From Bacillota bacterium (GTDB lineage Bacteria; Bacillota; Sulfobacillia; JAJZYS01; JAJYTV01): DNA of 35,934 nucleotides. Location: NCBI GenBank assembly GCA_021799275.1, contig JAJZAT010000031.1, positions 1 through 35,934 on the forward strand, written 5' to 3'. Under the pieces are notes generated by a model. That model was not told the origin of the DNA, searched no databases, and worked only from the letters and a program-made list of their open reading frames with translations. Shown piece by piece: positions 27,254 to 35,934 of this stretch. The translations under genes and the position numbers were made by a program. Numbering within the stretch: position 1 is the stretch's first letter; each line of letters starts with the position of its first letter.

Positions 27254-27282
27254 AATGTAGGCTCGACGAAGGGCCGAGACAA
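27254..27282 (-). promoter_or_regulatory. Possible promoter of the membrane HTH gene
   Basis: On the minus strand TTGTCT (27282-27277) and TACATT (27259-27254) are 17 bases apart, each matching 4 of 6 consensus bases. The predicted start of transcription falls almost on the ribosome binding site, which would give a very short leader, so the call is weak. Confidence 0.3.
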
Positions 27283-27438
27283 CGACAGGAGGGCGACAGC
27301 CGCCCGACAGAAGGGCTGCAGGGGTGCCGCGGCCGCGTCGGGTCGGCTGCGCGGCTGCGGTCCAGGACATGGGCCTAGTGGGCACGAGGGCAGACTCTTC
27401 GTATGCAGCGCGCACCACCTGCTTTGGGGTCGGAAGCT

Positions 27439-27466
27439 TTTCCACCCAGGCCGGGGCGTTTATACT
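27439..27466 (+). promoter_or_regulatory. Likely promoter of rocF
   Basis: TATACT (27461-27466) is a good -10 element in a locally AT-rich stretch, with TTTCCA (27439-27444) 16 bases upstream as a partial -35. It lies about 43 bases before the rocF GTG. The same TATACT hexamer is used before argF. The rest of the 27236-27508 gap holds no gene. Confidence 0.45.
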
Positions 27467-27508
27467 GTGGTTGCATAATCCAGCCTGTTGCAGGAAGGAT
27501 CTTGACCT

Positions 27509-28405
27509 GTGGACCGTCCCATCGCAGTCGTCGGCGTGCCGATGGACCTCGGCGCCGGCCGGCGCGGCGTCGACATGGGCCCGTCGGCGATCCGCTACGC
27601 CGGACTCAAGCAGCGCCTCGAGCAGATCGGCCGCACGGTGCGCGACCTCGGCGACATGAAGGTGCCCTTGCCGGAAGAGAGCCACATCGGCAACCCGAAG
27701 CTCAAGTACCTGGACGAGATCGTGGAAAGCTGCCAGCGCCTGGGCGAGGTCGTGGACGGCATCATCGAGCGCCAGGAGTTCCCGTTGGTCCTCGGCGGCG
27801 ACCACGCGATCGCCATCGGCACGATCGCCGGCGTGGCGCGCGCCGAGCCGGACCCCGCCATCCTCTGGTTCGACACCCATGGCGACTTCAACACGGACGA
27901 GACGTCGCCGTCGGGCAACATCCACGGCATGCCGCTCGCCGCGTCGGTCGGGCGCGGCAATCCCGCCCTGCTGGCGGCGCGCGCCAGCGCCCCCTTCATC
28001 CGCGAGGAGCGGGTCGTGGCGATCGGCATCCGCGAGCTCGACCCGCTCGAGCGCGAGGCCCTGCGCAACTCCCGCATCCACGTCTACACCATGAGCGACG
28101 TCGACAAGCTTGGCATGCGCGAGGTGATGCACCGGGCCCTCAAGCACGTCGAGGGGGCTTCAGGGGTGCACGTGAGCTTCGACATGGACGTCATGGACCC
28201 CGACAGCGCGCCCGGTGTCGGCACGCCGCACCAGGGCGGCATCACCTACCGCGAGGCGCATCTCGCGATGGAAATGCTCTACGATGCGGGCATCCTTAGG
28301 TCCATGGAGATCGTCGAGGTGAATCCGATCCTGGACATCCAGAACCGCACCGGTCGGCTCGCCGCCGAACTGGCGCTTTCCGCCCTCGGCCAGCGCATCC
28401 TTTGA
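27509..28405 (+). CDS. rocF: Arginase
   Basis: The product is 298 residues, full length for RocF-type arginase, which splits arginine into ornithine and urea. The N-terminus GVPMDLGAGRRGVDMGPSA is the arginase rather than agmatinase signature. Manganese ligands are visible as H99 (GGDH), D122/H124/D126 (FDTHGDFNTDETSPSG) and D225/D227 (SFDMDVMDP). GTG 27509 follows AGGAAGG. It is coupled to the next gene by a TTGA overlap and lies upstream of argFGH, so ornithine-making and arginine-making genes are neighbours. Confidence 0.95.
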   Translation: MDRPIAVVGVPMDLGAGRRGVDMGPSAIRYAGLKQRLEQIGRTVRDLGDMKVPLPEESHIGNPKLKYLDEIVESCQRLGEVVDGIIERQEFPLVLGGDHAIAIGTIAGVARAEPDPAILWFDTHGDFNTDETSPSGNIHGMPLAASVGRGNPALLAARASAPFIREERVVAIGIRELDPLEREALRNSRIHVYTMSDVDKLGMREVMHRALKHVEGASGVHVSFDMDVMDPDSAPGVGTPHQGGITYREAHLAMEMLYDAGILRSMEIVEVNPILDIQNRTGRLAAELALSALGQRIL

Positions 28406-29613
28406 GCCGGGGTCCCGTGTGGGCCGCGGTCGGGCTCATCCTGGCGGCGGCCCTTGCGGCCGGCTGGGGCGGCGTGGAGTCGCGCGGGCCCGTGCTCTGG
28501 CAGGTGTCGCCCGAGCCCGGCGCCACGCTGATGCTGCGCAAGGTGCCGATCGAGGCCCAGCTGTCGGACGCCTACACGGGCTACGGCACGCTTTATGTCG
28601 ACGGCCGACCGATCATCTCGGGGCTGCCGGCGCCGTACCTGAGCGCGCTGCCCCAGGCTCCACTGACGACGGGACGTCACAGCCTGAGGGTGGACGTCCT
28701 GATGCCCGGCCGCAGTTTCAGCTACACCTGGCGTGTCACCGTGGCGAAATCGGCGCAGACGGCGGTTGGACCGTACGACGCCGCCACCTACCAGGCCCTC
28801 GCCGCGGTCAACGGGATTCGTGCCATGGCGGGCGTGCGGCCCTGGCGGCTCTCCGTGTCTCTCGAGGGCGCGTCGCGAGCCCACAGCCGCTATTTCTACG
28901 ACAACCTCAGGCGCTACGGCACCTTGACCGATTCGGTGCACAACGAGACGCCGGGCTGGCCGCTCTACACGGGACGCACGCCCTGGGCGCGGGACGTCGC
29001 GTTCGGCTACAACGGCGACGGCGACAGCGAGGTGATGGCCTTCGGCGTGGGCACCGCGCAGGCGGTCTCGCTCTGGCTGAACTCCATCTACCATCGCTTC
29101 GGCCTGATCGACCCGGGGCTCACCAGCATGGGATTCGGCATCGCTGGCCGGGCGTCGCAGAGCGACGACCTGCCGGTGACGACGTTGAATGCCGGCTGGG
29201 AGAGCCGCGCCGAGGTTCCGGACGCCCAGGCCGTCGTCTGGCCGGTGCCCGGGCAGTCGGGGATACCCCGCGCGTTCGAGGCGGGGGAGATCCCGGACCC
29301 CTTGGCCAACTTCCCCGGCGCCAAGTATCCCGCGGGCTATCCCGTCACCGTCTCGTTCTTCGGCACCGGCGTGAAGAGCCTCGACGTCACCTCGGCCGCT
29401 CTTACCGAGAACGGACGAGCGGTCCCCTACCATCTCCTCACGCCCAAGGTGGACAAGAACCCCCAGGAACTCGGCATGAGCGCCGCGATCCTGCCGGTGC
29501 GCCCGCTCGCGCAGGGTGCGCACTACGAGGCGCGCTTCTCGGGCCGCTACCGCGACGGGCACGGCTGGCACCTGTTCGCGGTCAAGACGACGTTCACCGC
29601 CTCCACCACCTGA
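28402..29613 (+). CDS. Secreted CAP-domain (SCP/PR1) protein
   Basis: The product is 403 residues. TTG 28402 overlaps the arginase stop and starts a signal peptide (MSRGPVWAAVGLILAAALAAG). Residues ~30-120 look beta-rich, probably Ig-like. Residues ~125-260 form a CAP domain: AVNGIRAMAGVRPW, an AHSRYFYDNL helix and SIYHRFGLIDPGLTSMGFG. The C-terminal ~130 residues are another beta-rich region. CAP proteins in bacteria are extracellular and of varied or unknown function. Coupling to arginase is unusual and its reason is not clear from sequence. Confidence 0.83.
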   Translation: MSRGPVWAAVGLILAAALAAGWGGVESRGPVLWQVSPEPGATLMLRKVPIEAQLSDAYTGYGTLYVDGRPIISGLPAPYLSALPQAPLTTGRHSLRVDVLMPGRSFSYTWRVTVAKSAQTAVGPYDAATYQALAAVNGIRAMAGVRPWRLSVSLEGASRAHSRYFYDNLRRYGTLTDSVHNETPGWPLYTGRTPWARDVAFGYNGDGDSEVMAFGVGTAQAVSLWLNSIYHRFGLIDPGLTSMGFGIAGRASQSDDLPVTTLNAGWESRAEVPDAQAVVWPVPGQSGIPRAFEAGEIPDPLANFPGAKYPAGYPVTVSFFGTGVKSLDVTSAALTENGRAVPYHLLTPKVDKNPQELGMSAAILPVRPLAQGAHYEARFSGRYRDGHGWHLFAVKTTFTASTT

Positions 29614-29626
29614 CAGCAAACTCTTT

Positions 29627-29644
29627 GTGAATAGGTATTGCATG
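29627..29644. promoter_or_regulatory. ARG-box-like operator overlapping the argF promoter
   Basis: The sequence TGTGAATAGGTATTGCA resembles the ArgR/AhrC consensus (TGAATwwwwATTCA) with one extra base in the right half. It contains the perfect inner palindrome AATA-GG-TATT and overlaps the -35 element of the argF promoter. This is suggestive of arginine repression, but only one box is evident and the match is partial. Confidence 0.35.
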
Positions 29645-29666
29645 AAATACGAAACCCACGTATACT
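29638..29666 (+). promoter_or_regulatory. Promoter of the argFGH operon
   Basis: TTGCAT (29638-29643) and TATACT (29661-29666) are separated by exactly 17 bases in an AT-rich stretch. Transcription would start near 29673, 23 bases before a leader peptide start codon and about 180 bases before argF. This leader length fits an attenuator. Confidence 0.7.
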
Positions 29667-29695
29667 GACGTCACAGGCGAAGGGGAGGGGTTGTC

Positions 29696-29758
29696 ATGCT
29701 GAAGGGACGGCGGCAGACGGCTCCTCCCGTTTCCCTGCCCATTTCGACGCGACGATAG
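29696..29758 (+). CDS. Putative arginine leader peptide, 20 codons
   Basis: ATG 29696 lies 5 bases after AGGGGAGGGG, one of the strongest ribosome binding sites in this region. The peptide is 20 residues with Arg at 5, 6, 19 and 20; the last two codons are CGA CGA, directly before TAG (29756-29758). The stop codon is the base of the long hairpin that follows. This is the pattern of a leader peptide that senses charged tRNA-Arg, ahead of arginine biosynthesis genes. It is too short for similarity evidence, so the call rests on layout. Confidence 0.65.
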   Translation: MLKGRRQTAPPVSLPISTRR

Positions 29759-29823
29759 ACGGGTTCGCCCGTAGCTGCCGACCGATCGGTCTTGGCGGCT
29801 GGGGTGAACCCGTCTGTCTCTTT
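29754..29823 (+). terminator. Attenuator hairpin before argF
   Basis: AGACGGGTTC (29757-29766) pairs perfectly with GAACCCGTCT (29806-29815), extendable by GAT with GTC to 29754/29818. Inside, CCC pairs with GGG, AGCTGCC (29773-29779) with GGCGGCT (29794-29800), and GACC with GGTC at the top. The tail reads TCTCTTTAT. The 5' arm starts within the last codon of the leader peptide, so a ribosome stalled on the CGA CGA pair would cover it. A competing small hairpin, ACGGG-TTCG-CCCGT (29759-29772), and a further CCCGT at 29726-29730 offer alternative pairings. Confidence 0.68.
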
Positions 29824-29852
29824 ATGCATGCATATGAGAGGAGAGATTCCCC

Positions 29853-30770
29853 GTGTCCGTGACCGCTCTCAGTCTGCAAGGTCGGGATCTCCTGACGCTC
29901 GGGGATCTTTCCGCTGGGCAGATCATGGCGCTCCTGGAGACCGCGACGAGTCTCGAGGGTCGCCACGCGGACGTGCTGCGCGGCCAGACGATCGGCCTTC
30001 TCTTCCGCAAGCCGTCGACGCGGACGCGCGTCAGTTTCGAGGTGGCGGCGAAGCATCTCGGCGCCGACACGATCTACATGACCGAGGACCAGATGCAGCT
30101 CTCGCGGGGCGAGACGGTGGGGGACACGGCAAGGGTGCTCTCCCGCTACCTGCAGGCGCTCGTGGTGCGCACAGGTGCCCACACGGAGATCGCGGAGCTG
30201 GCGTCGGTCGCCGACATCCCCGTGGTCAACGCCCTGACGGACCACTACCACCCCTGCCAGGTGCTTGCGGACCTCAAGACGATCCGCGAGGTCAAGGGGA
30301 CCTTCAACGGCATCGAGATCGCCTATGTCGGCGACGGCAACAACATGCTGCAGGAGTGGATCCAGGCCGCCGCGCGGCTCGGCCTGACGCTGCGGGCCGC
30401 GACGCCGGACGGCTACGGTCCGGCGCAGGAGGTGCTCGACCTGCCGCACGTCAAGGAGCATCCGCCCACGCTGCTGACCGATCCCGTGGCCGCCGTGTCC
30501 GGCGCCGACGTGGTGATCACGGACACCTGGCTCTCCATGGGTCAGAAGGACTCTGACCAGAAACGCCTGGCGTTCACGGGCTTCACCGTGGACGAGAAGC
30601 TGATGCGAAAGGCGCATCCGGAGGCCATCTTCCTGCACTGCCTGCCGGCCCACCGCGGCGAGGAGGTCACGGACGAGGTGCTGATGGGCCCGCAGTCCCG
30701 GGTGTTCGACGAGGCAGAAAACCGCCTGCACGTGCAGAAGGCCGTGCTCTGGGCCGTTCTGGCCGCCTAG
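29853..30770 (+). CDS. argF: Ornithine carbamoyltransferase
   Basis: The product is 305 residues. It makes citrulline from ornithine and carbamoyl phosphate. The carbamoyl-phosphate motif is FRKPSTRTRVSFE, followed by HPCQ (NALTDHYHPCQVLADL). The ornithine loop is DTWLSMGQ, and HCLP is present near the C-terminus. Biosynthetic and catabolic forms cannot be fully separated, but argG and argH follow, so a biosynthetic role is likely. GTG 29853 follows AGAGGAG after 9-10 bases. The gene is preceded by the putative attenuator. Confidence 0.95.
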   Translation: MSVTALSLQGRDLLTLGDLSAGQIMALLETATSLEGRHADVLRGQTIGLLFRKPSTRTRVSFEVAAKHLGADTIYMTEDQMQLSRGETVGDTARVLSRYLQALVVRTGAHTEIAELASVADIPVVNALTDHYHPCQVLADLKTIREVKGTFNGIEIAYVGDGNNMLQEWIQAAARLGLTLRAATPDGYGPAQEVLDLPHVKEHPPTLLTDPVAAVSGADVVITDTWLSMGQKDSDQKRLAFTGFTVDEKLMRKAHPEAIFLHCLPAHRGEEVTDEVLMGPQSRVFDEAENRLHVQKAVLWAVLAA

Positions 30771-30785
30771 TGGGAGGAAGAGAAG

Positions 30786-31982
30786 ATGACGAAGAGACTG
30801 GTCCTGGCGTACTCCGGCGGACTCGACACATCCGTCGCGATCCACTGGCTCACCGAGCGGGGCTACGAGGTGATCGCGACGACGATCGACGTCGGCGAGG
30901 CCAAGGACACCTCCGTCCTGACGCAGCGGGCCTTTGCCGCGGGCGCCATCGACGTGCGCGTGATCGACCTCAAGGAGGAGTTCGCGCAGGGCTACCTCTG
31001 GCCGGCCTTGCAGGCGAACGCCCTCTACCAGGGCCGCTACCCCCTCGCGACCGCCCTCGCGCGGCCCCTGCTCGCCCAGGCGCTCTGCGGCGTCGCGGAC
31101 GAAACCGGCGCCCAGGCGATCGCCCATGGCTCGACCGGCAAGGGCAACGACCAGGTCCGCTTCGACGTTGCGATCGCGACGCTGCGCCCCGGTACGGAGA
31201 TCGTGGCCCCGGCCAGGGAGTGGGGTCTGACGCGGGCGGACGAGATCGCGTACGCCGCGGAGTTCGGCATTCCGGTCCAGGCGACGCTCGACGCGCCGTT
31301 CAGCGTCGACGCGAACCTCTGGGGACGCAGCGTCGAGGGCGGCGTGCTCGAGGACCCCTGGAACGCGCCGCCTGAGGCGTGCTACGAGTGGACGGCCAAT
31401 CCCGAGACGGCGGAGGTCAAGGAGGTGACCGTGGCGTTCGAGGCCGGCGCGCCGGTCGCGATCGACGGCATCGCGCTCAGACCCGTGCCGCTGATCGCGG
31501 AGGCGCACGCGGTCGCCGGCGCCGCGGGGGTCGGGCGCATCGACCTGATGGAGGACCGGCTCGTCGGCATCAAGTCCCGCGAGATCTACGAGGCACCGGC
31601 GGCCGCCCTGCTGATCGCGGCGCACCAGGAGCTCGAGTTCCTGACGCTGCCGCGCGAGCTCCTGCAGCACAAGGCGGGCATCGAGCAGACCTTCGCGCAG
31701 ACGGTCTACAACGGGCTCTGGTTCACCCCGCTGCGCGAGGCCCTGCAGGCCTACATCGCGTCGACGCAGCAGGCCGTGACGGGCGAGGTCAAGCTGAAGC
31801 TCGCGCACGGCAAGGTGACGGTCATCGGCCGCAAGTCGCCGCAGGCGATCTACAGCCACGACCTCGCCACGTACGGTACCGGCGACCTCTTCGACCACCA
31901 GGCGGCGGTCGGCTTCATCAAGCTCTACGGGCTCCAGTCCCAGGCCTACGCCAAGGCGCAGACCGAGAAGAGCCATGCCTGA
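30786..31982 (+). CDS. argG: Argininosuccinate synthase
   Basis: The product is 398 residues. It joins citrulline and aspartate using ATP. The PP-loop is LAYSGGLDTSVAIHWL near residue 6, and HGSTGKGNDQVRFD is the second signature. The long C-terminal domain ends with GLQSQAYAKAQ. ATG 30786 follows GGGAGGAAG, 15 bases after argF. It overlaps argH by 8 bases. Confidence 0.96.
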   Translation: MTKRLVLAYSGGLDTSVAIHWLTERGYEVIATTIDVGEAKDTSVLTQRAFAAGAIDVRVIDLKEEFAQGYLWPALQANALYQGRYPLATALARPLLAQALCGVADETGAQAIAHGSTGKGNDQVRFDVAIATLRPGTEIVAPAREWGLTRADEIAYAAEFGIPVQATLDAPFSVDANLWGRSVEGGVLEDPWNAPPEACYEWTANPETAEVKEVTVAFEAGAPVAIDGIALRPVPLIAEAHAVAGAAGVGRIDLMEDRLVGIKSREIYEAPAAALLIAAHQELEFLTLPRELLQHKAGIEQTFAQTVYNGLWFTPLREALQAYIASTQQAVTGEVKLKLAHGKVTVIGRKSPQAIYSHDLATYGTGDLFDHQAAVGFIKLYGLQSQAYAKAQTEKSHA

Positions 31983-33351
31983 CGCTTCGGACACGTCACC
32001 GATCTGGGGCAGCCGCTTCGCCGAAGGGCCCGATCCCCTCTTCTTCGCCTACGGGCGCTCGGTGGACTGGGATCGGCGGCTGGCCCCGCAGGATATCCGG
32101 GGTTCGATCGCGCACGTGCACAGCCTCAGAGCGGCGGGTGTCCTCGAGGGGCAGATCGCGGCGGAGCTGGAGGCAGCTCTCGTGGGCCTGCTCGAACAGG
32201 TGACCGCGGGCAAGGGGCTTGCCATCCTGCCGGAGGACGAGGACGTGCACGGCGCGGTGGAACGCCTGCTCGGGCCGATCGGCGGCTATCTCCATGCCGG
32301 CCGCTCGCGCAACGACCAGGTCGCCCTCGACTTCCACCTGTACTGCAAGGGAGCGGCGGAGGAACTCGCCGCGGCGGTGCAGGAAGTCGAGGCCGCGCTC
32401 CTCACGCTCTGCGAGCGGCAGGGCGACAAGATCTGGTGGGGCATGACGCACCTGCAGCCGGCGCAGCCGGTGCTCGTCGCGCATCACTGGCTCGCCTACT
32501 TCTGGATGTTCGAGCGGGACCGCCAGAGGTTCCTGTGGGCGGCCAACCAGGCCGACCGATCGCCGCTTGGCGCGGGGGCCCTCGCGGGCTCCGGCATCCC
32601 TGTCGATCCGTCCCTGGCGGCCGCCGAGCTTGGCCTCGGGGCCGTCTACGAGAACAGCATGGACGCCGTGTCGGACCGGGACTTCGCGCTCGATCTCGGC
32701 CATGCGGCCGCGACGGCGGCCCTGCATCTCTCCCGCCTCGGCGAGGAGATCGTGCTCTACGCGTCGCCCGCGTTCGGGCTCATCGAGTTGCCCGACGCCT
32801 TCTCCACCGGCTCCTCGATGATGCCGCAGAAGAAGAACCCGGACGGAGGCGAGCTTCTGCGCGGACGCGCGGGGCGCGTGCTCGGGGCGCACCTTGGCCT
32901 GATGACGACCATCAAGGGACTGCCCCTCGCCTACGTGCGGGATCTCCAGGAGGACAAGGAGGCCGTCTTCGGCATCGTCGACACGACGCTCGCGGGGCTG
33001 CGGCTGGCGGCCAGGATGCTGCCCGCCCTCACCTTGCGCGGCGCCAGCGTCCCGCACGGCGACCTGAGCCTCGCGACCGACCTTGCCGACCACCTCGTGC
33101 GCAAGGGCGTACCCTTCCGCGAGGCGCACCACATCGTGGGCAAGGCCGTCCAGGCCGCGCTGGCGGAGGGCGGAGACTTCGACCGGCTCGATGAGGCCGC
33201 CTGGCTCGCCATCTCCCCGCACTTCACGCAAGAGGCGCTCGCGGATCTCCTGGACCCGGACCTCGCGCCCAGCCGGCGAGGGGTGTCGCTCGGCACGGCG
33301 CCGCAGCAGGTGGCGGCGCAGCTTGCGCTGGCCCGCAAGGCTCTCGGCTAG
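31975..33351 (+). CDS. argH: Argininosuccinate lyase
   Basis: The product is 458 residues, full length. It cleaves argininosuccinate to arginine and fumarate. Signatures of the fumarase/aspartase superfamily are GRSRNDQVALDFHLY, GMTHLQPAQPV with the active-site His, and GSSMMPQKKNPDGGELLRG with the catalytic Ser loop. ATG 31975 lies inside the end of argG, so the two are coupled. No argB, argC, argD or argJ is present in this window. Confidence 0.96.
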   Translation: MPDASDTSPIWGSRFAEGPDPLFFAYGRSVDWDRRLAPQDIRGSIAHVHSLRAAGVLEGQIAAELEAALVGLLEQVTAGKGLAILPEDEDVHGAVERLLGPIGGYLHAGRSRNDQVALDFHLYCKGAAEELAAAVQEVEAALLTLCERQGDKIWWGMTHLQPAQPVLVAHHWLAYFWMFERDRQRFLWAANQADRSPLGAGALAGSGIPVDPSLAAAELGLGAVYENSMDAVSDRDFALDLGHAAATAALHLSRLGEEIVLYASPAFGLIELPDAFSTGSSMMPQKKNPDGGELLRGRAGRVLGAHLGLMTTIKGLPLAYVRDLQEDKEAVFGIVDTTLAGLRLAARMLPALTLRGASVPHGDLSLATDLADHLVRKGVPFREAHHIVGKAVQAALAEGGDFDRLDEAAWLAISPHFTQEALADLLDPDLAPSRRGVSLGTAPQQVAAQLALARKALG

Positions 33352-33355
33352 GCGC

Positions 33356-33790
33356 TCAGGGCCGCGGCCAGTCCCGCAGCAGGAGGTACGCGCCGAGGCC
33401 CAGGGCGGCGACACCGACGAGGCGCCATAGGGAGAAGGGCTGCGCGCGCAGGCCCAGGAGCCCGAAGACGTCGATGGCGGCGGCCGTCAGCACCTGGGCC
33501 ACCACGATGAACGTCGTGGTGCGCACCATGCCGAGTTTCGGGACGGCCGCGGCCACCAGGAGAGTGATGCCGATGCCGGCTGGAGCCGACAGGTAGAGAT
33601 ATGGCCAACTGCGGCCAAGCTGCAGCGGCTGCGAGGAGAAGGGCAACGCGATGGCGATGGCGACAAGGCTGCCGATGACGTAGACGGAGGCCAGCATCCA
33701 AAGGAGGCCCATGGTGCGGCCAAGGGTGGCGTTCATCGCTCCCTGGACCGCCATGAACGCTCCGGAGAGGGCTGCCAGGATGATCCCCAT
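33356..33790 (-). CDS. YdcZ-type (DUF606) DMT membrane protein
   Basis: The product is 144 residues with about five hydrophobic segments. The start MGIILAALSGAFMAVQGAMN and the following NATLGR match half-size transporters of the DMT superfamily related to YdcZ. Its substrate is unknown. The ribosome binding site before ATG 33790 is weak. It converges on argH with a gap of 4 bases and is separated from acsA by a hairpin. Confidence 0.82.
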   Translation of the reverse strand: MGIILAALSGAFMAVQGAMNATLGRTMGLLWMLASVYVIGSLVAIAIALPFSSQPLQLGRSWPYLYLSAPAGIGITLLVAAAVPKLGMVRTTTFIVVAQVLTAAAIDVFGLLGLRAQPFSLWRLVGVAALGLGAYLLLRDWPRP

Positions 33791-33837
33791 GCTTGAGAGT
33801 CTGCCGCCCGCGCCTGGCGGTATGCAGCGATGAAGAG

Positions 33838-33866
33838 AGGGACCTGGCCAGAACGGCCCGGTCCCT
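33838..33866 (-). terminator. Likely terminator of acsA
   Basis: AGGGACC (33838-33844) pairs with GGTCCCT (33860-33866), and inside it GGCC (33846-33849) pairs with GGCC (33855-33858). It lies 15 bases after the acsA stop on the minus strand. The tail in that direction is CTCTTC, only weakly T-rich. Confidence 0.5.
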
Positions 33867-33880
33867 CAGCGCGTCGCCCC

Positions 33881-35800
<1,920 letters not shown>

Positions 35801-35934
35801 ATGGTATGGGTGCGGCTCTTCTGGAGTAACCGCAACTCGGGCTGGATGGCATAAAATCAGGCGCAGAGCTGCGCACGGATGCGTCACGTCGAGCCATGTG
35901 CGCGTGATACGCCGTGGTGCCAACTGAGCGGCAT

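Noticed and set aside
27236..28147. Upstream extension of the membrane HTH gene on minus
   Set aside because: It would run antisense through rocF; the ATG at 27235 has a strong ribosome binding site and the proper HTH start.
29824..29862. 12-codon frame with Arg-Arg (AGG AGA) overlapping the argF start
   Set aside because: It has no ribosome binding site of its own, and its Arg codons are just the argF ribosome binding site read in another frame.
29638..29862. 74-codon plus-strand frame in the argF leader
   Set aside because: Its start lies in the promoter -35 element, upstream of the likely transcription start.
29694..31994. Minus-strand open frame of 766 codons across argF and argG
   Set aside because: Antisense shadow of two certain genes, with low-complexity Arg/Leu/Val/His composition.
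35801..35923. N-terminal extension of acetyl-CoA synthetase to a TTG at 35923
   Set aside because: The extra residues do not resemble an Acs N-terminus and the start has no ribosome binding site.

Overview
The window is high-GC DNA (about two thirds G+C by eye) with dense, co-directional genes and near-consensus AGGAGG ribosome binding sites. It most resembles a high-GC member of the Bacillota (Sulfobacillus/Symbiobacterium/Thermaerobacter-like). That placement is inference from gene order (adk-map-KOW gene-infA-rpmJ, and rpoA-rplQ-ABC-ABC-T-truA-rplM-rpsI), the zinc forms of S14, S4 and L36, the zinc-lid adenylate kinase and a RocF-type arginase. I cannot fix the genus.

Bases 1-17921 are one long plus-strand S10-spc-alpha superoperon. 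It starts in the 3' end of tuf and runs rpsJ, rplC-D-W-B, rpsS, rplV, rpsC, rplP, rpmC, rpsQ, rplN-X-E, rpsN, rpsH, rplF-R, rpsE, rpmD, rplO, secY, adk, map, a KOW-domain gene, infA, rpmJ, rpsM, rpsK, rpsD, rpoA and rplQ. It continues into a divergent energy-coupling-factor (ECF) transporter module and truA. rplM-rpsI follow with their own likely promoter and a clear terminator.

Bases 18866-26538 hold a HAD phosphatase and a CCA-type nucleotidyltransferase on plus. On minus are an acetyltransferase, a YihQ-like GH31 glycosidase with an N-terminal membrane anchor, and an L,D-transpeptidase. On plus again are a degenerate polysaccharide-deacetylase-like gene and a five-TM cytochrome b/molybdopterin oxidoreductase fusion. 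Bases 26678-33351 hold a membrane HTH regulator (minus), then arginase and a secreted CAP-domain protein, then argF-argG-argH. The right end has a YdcZ-type membrane protein and acetyl-CoA synthetase, both on minus.

Two observations stand out. First, the argFGH leader (29638-29852) has a promoter, a strong ribosome binding site, a 20-codon peptide ending Arg-Arg-stop, and a long hairpin that begins at that stop codon and is followed by a U-rich tail. This is the layout of a translation-dependent arginine attenuator. Second, the two ABC ATPases after rplQ have lost complementary motifs: one keeps Walker A, Walker B and the H-loop but has no signature motif or D-loop Asp, the other keeps only the signature and D-loop. 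The pair should form exactly one working ATP site.
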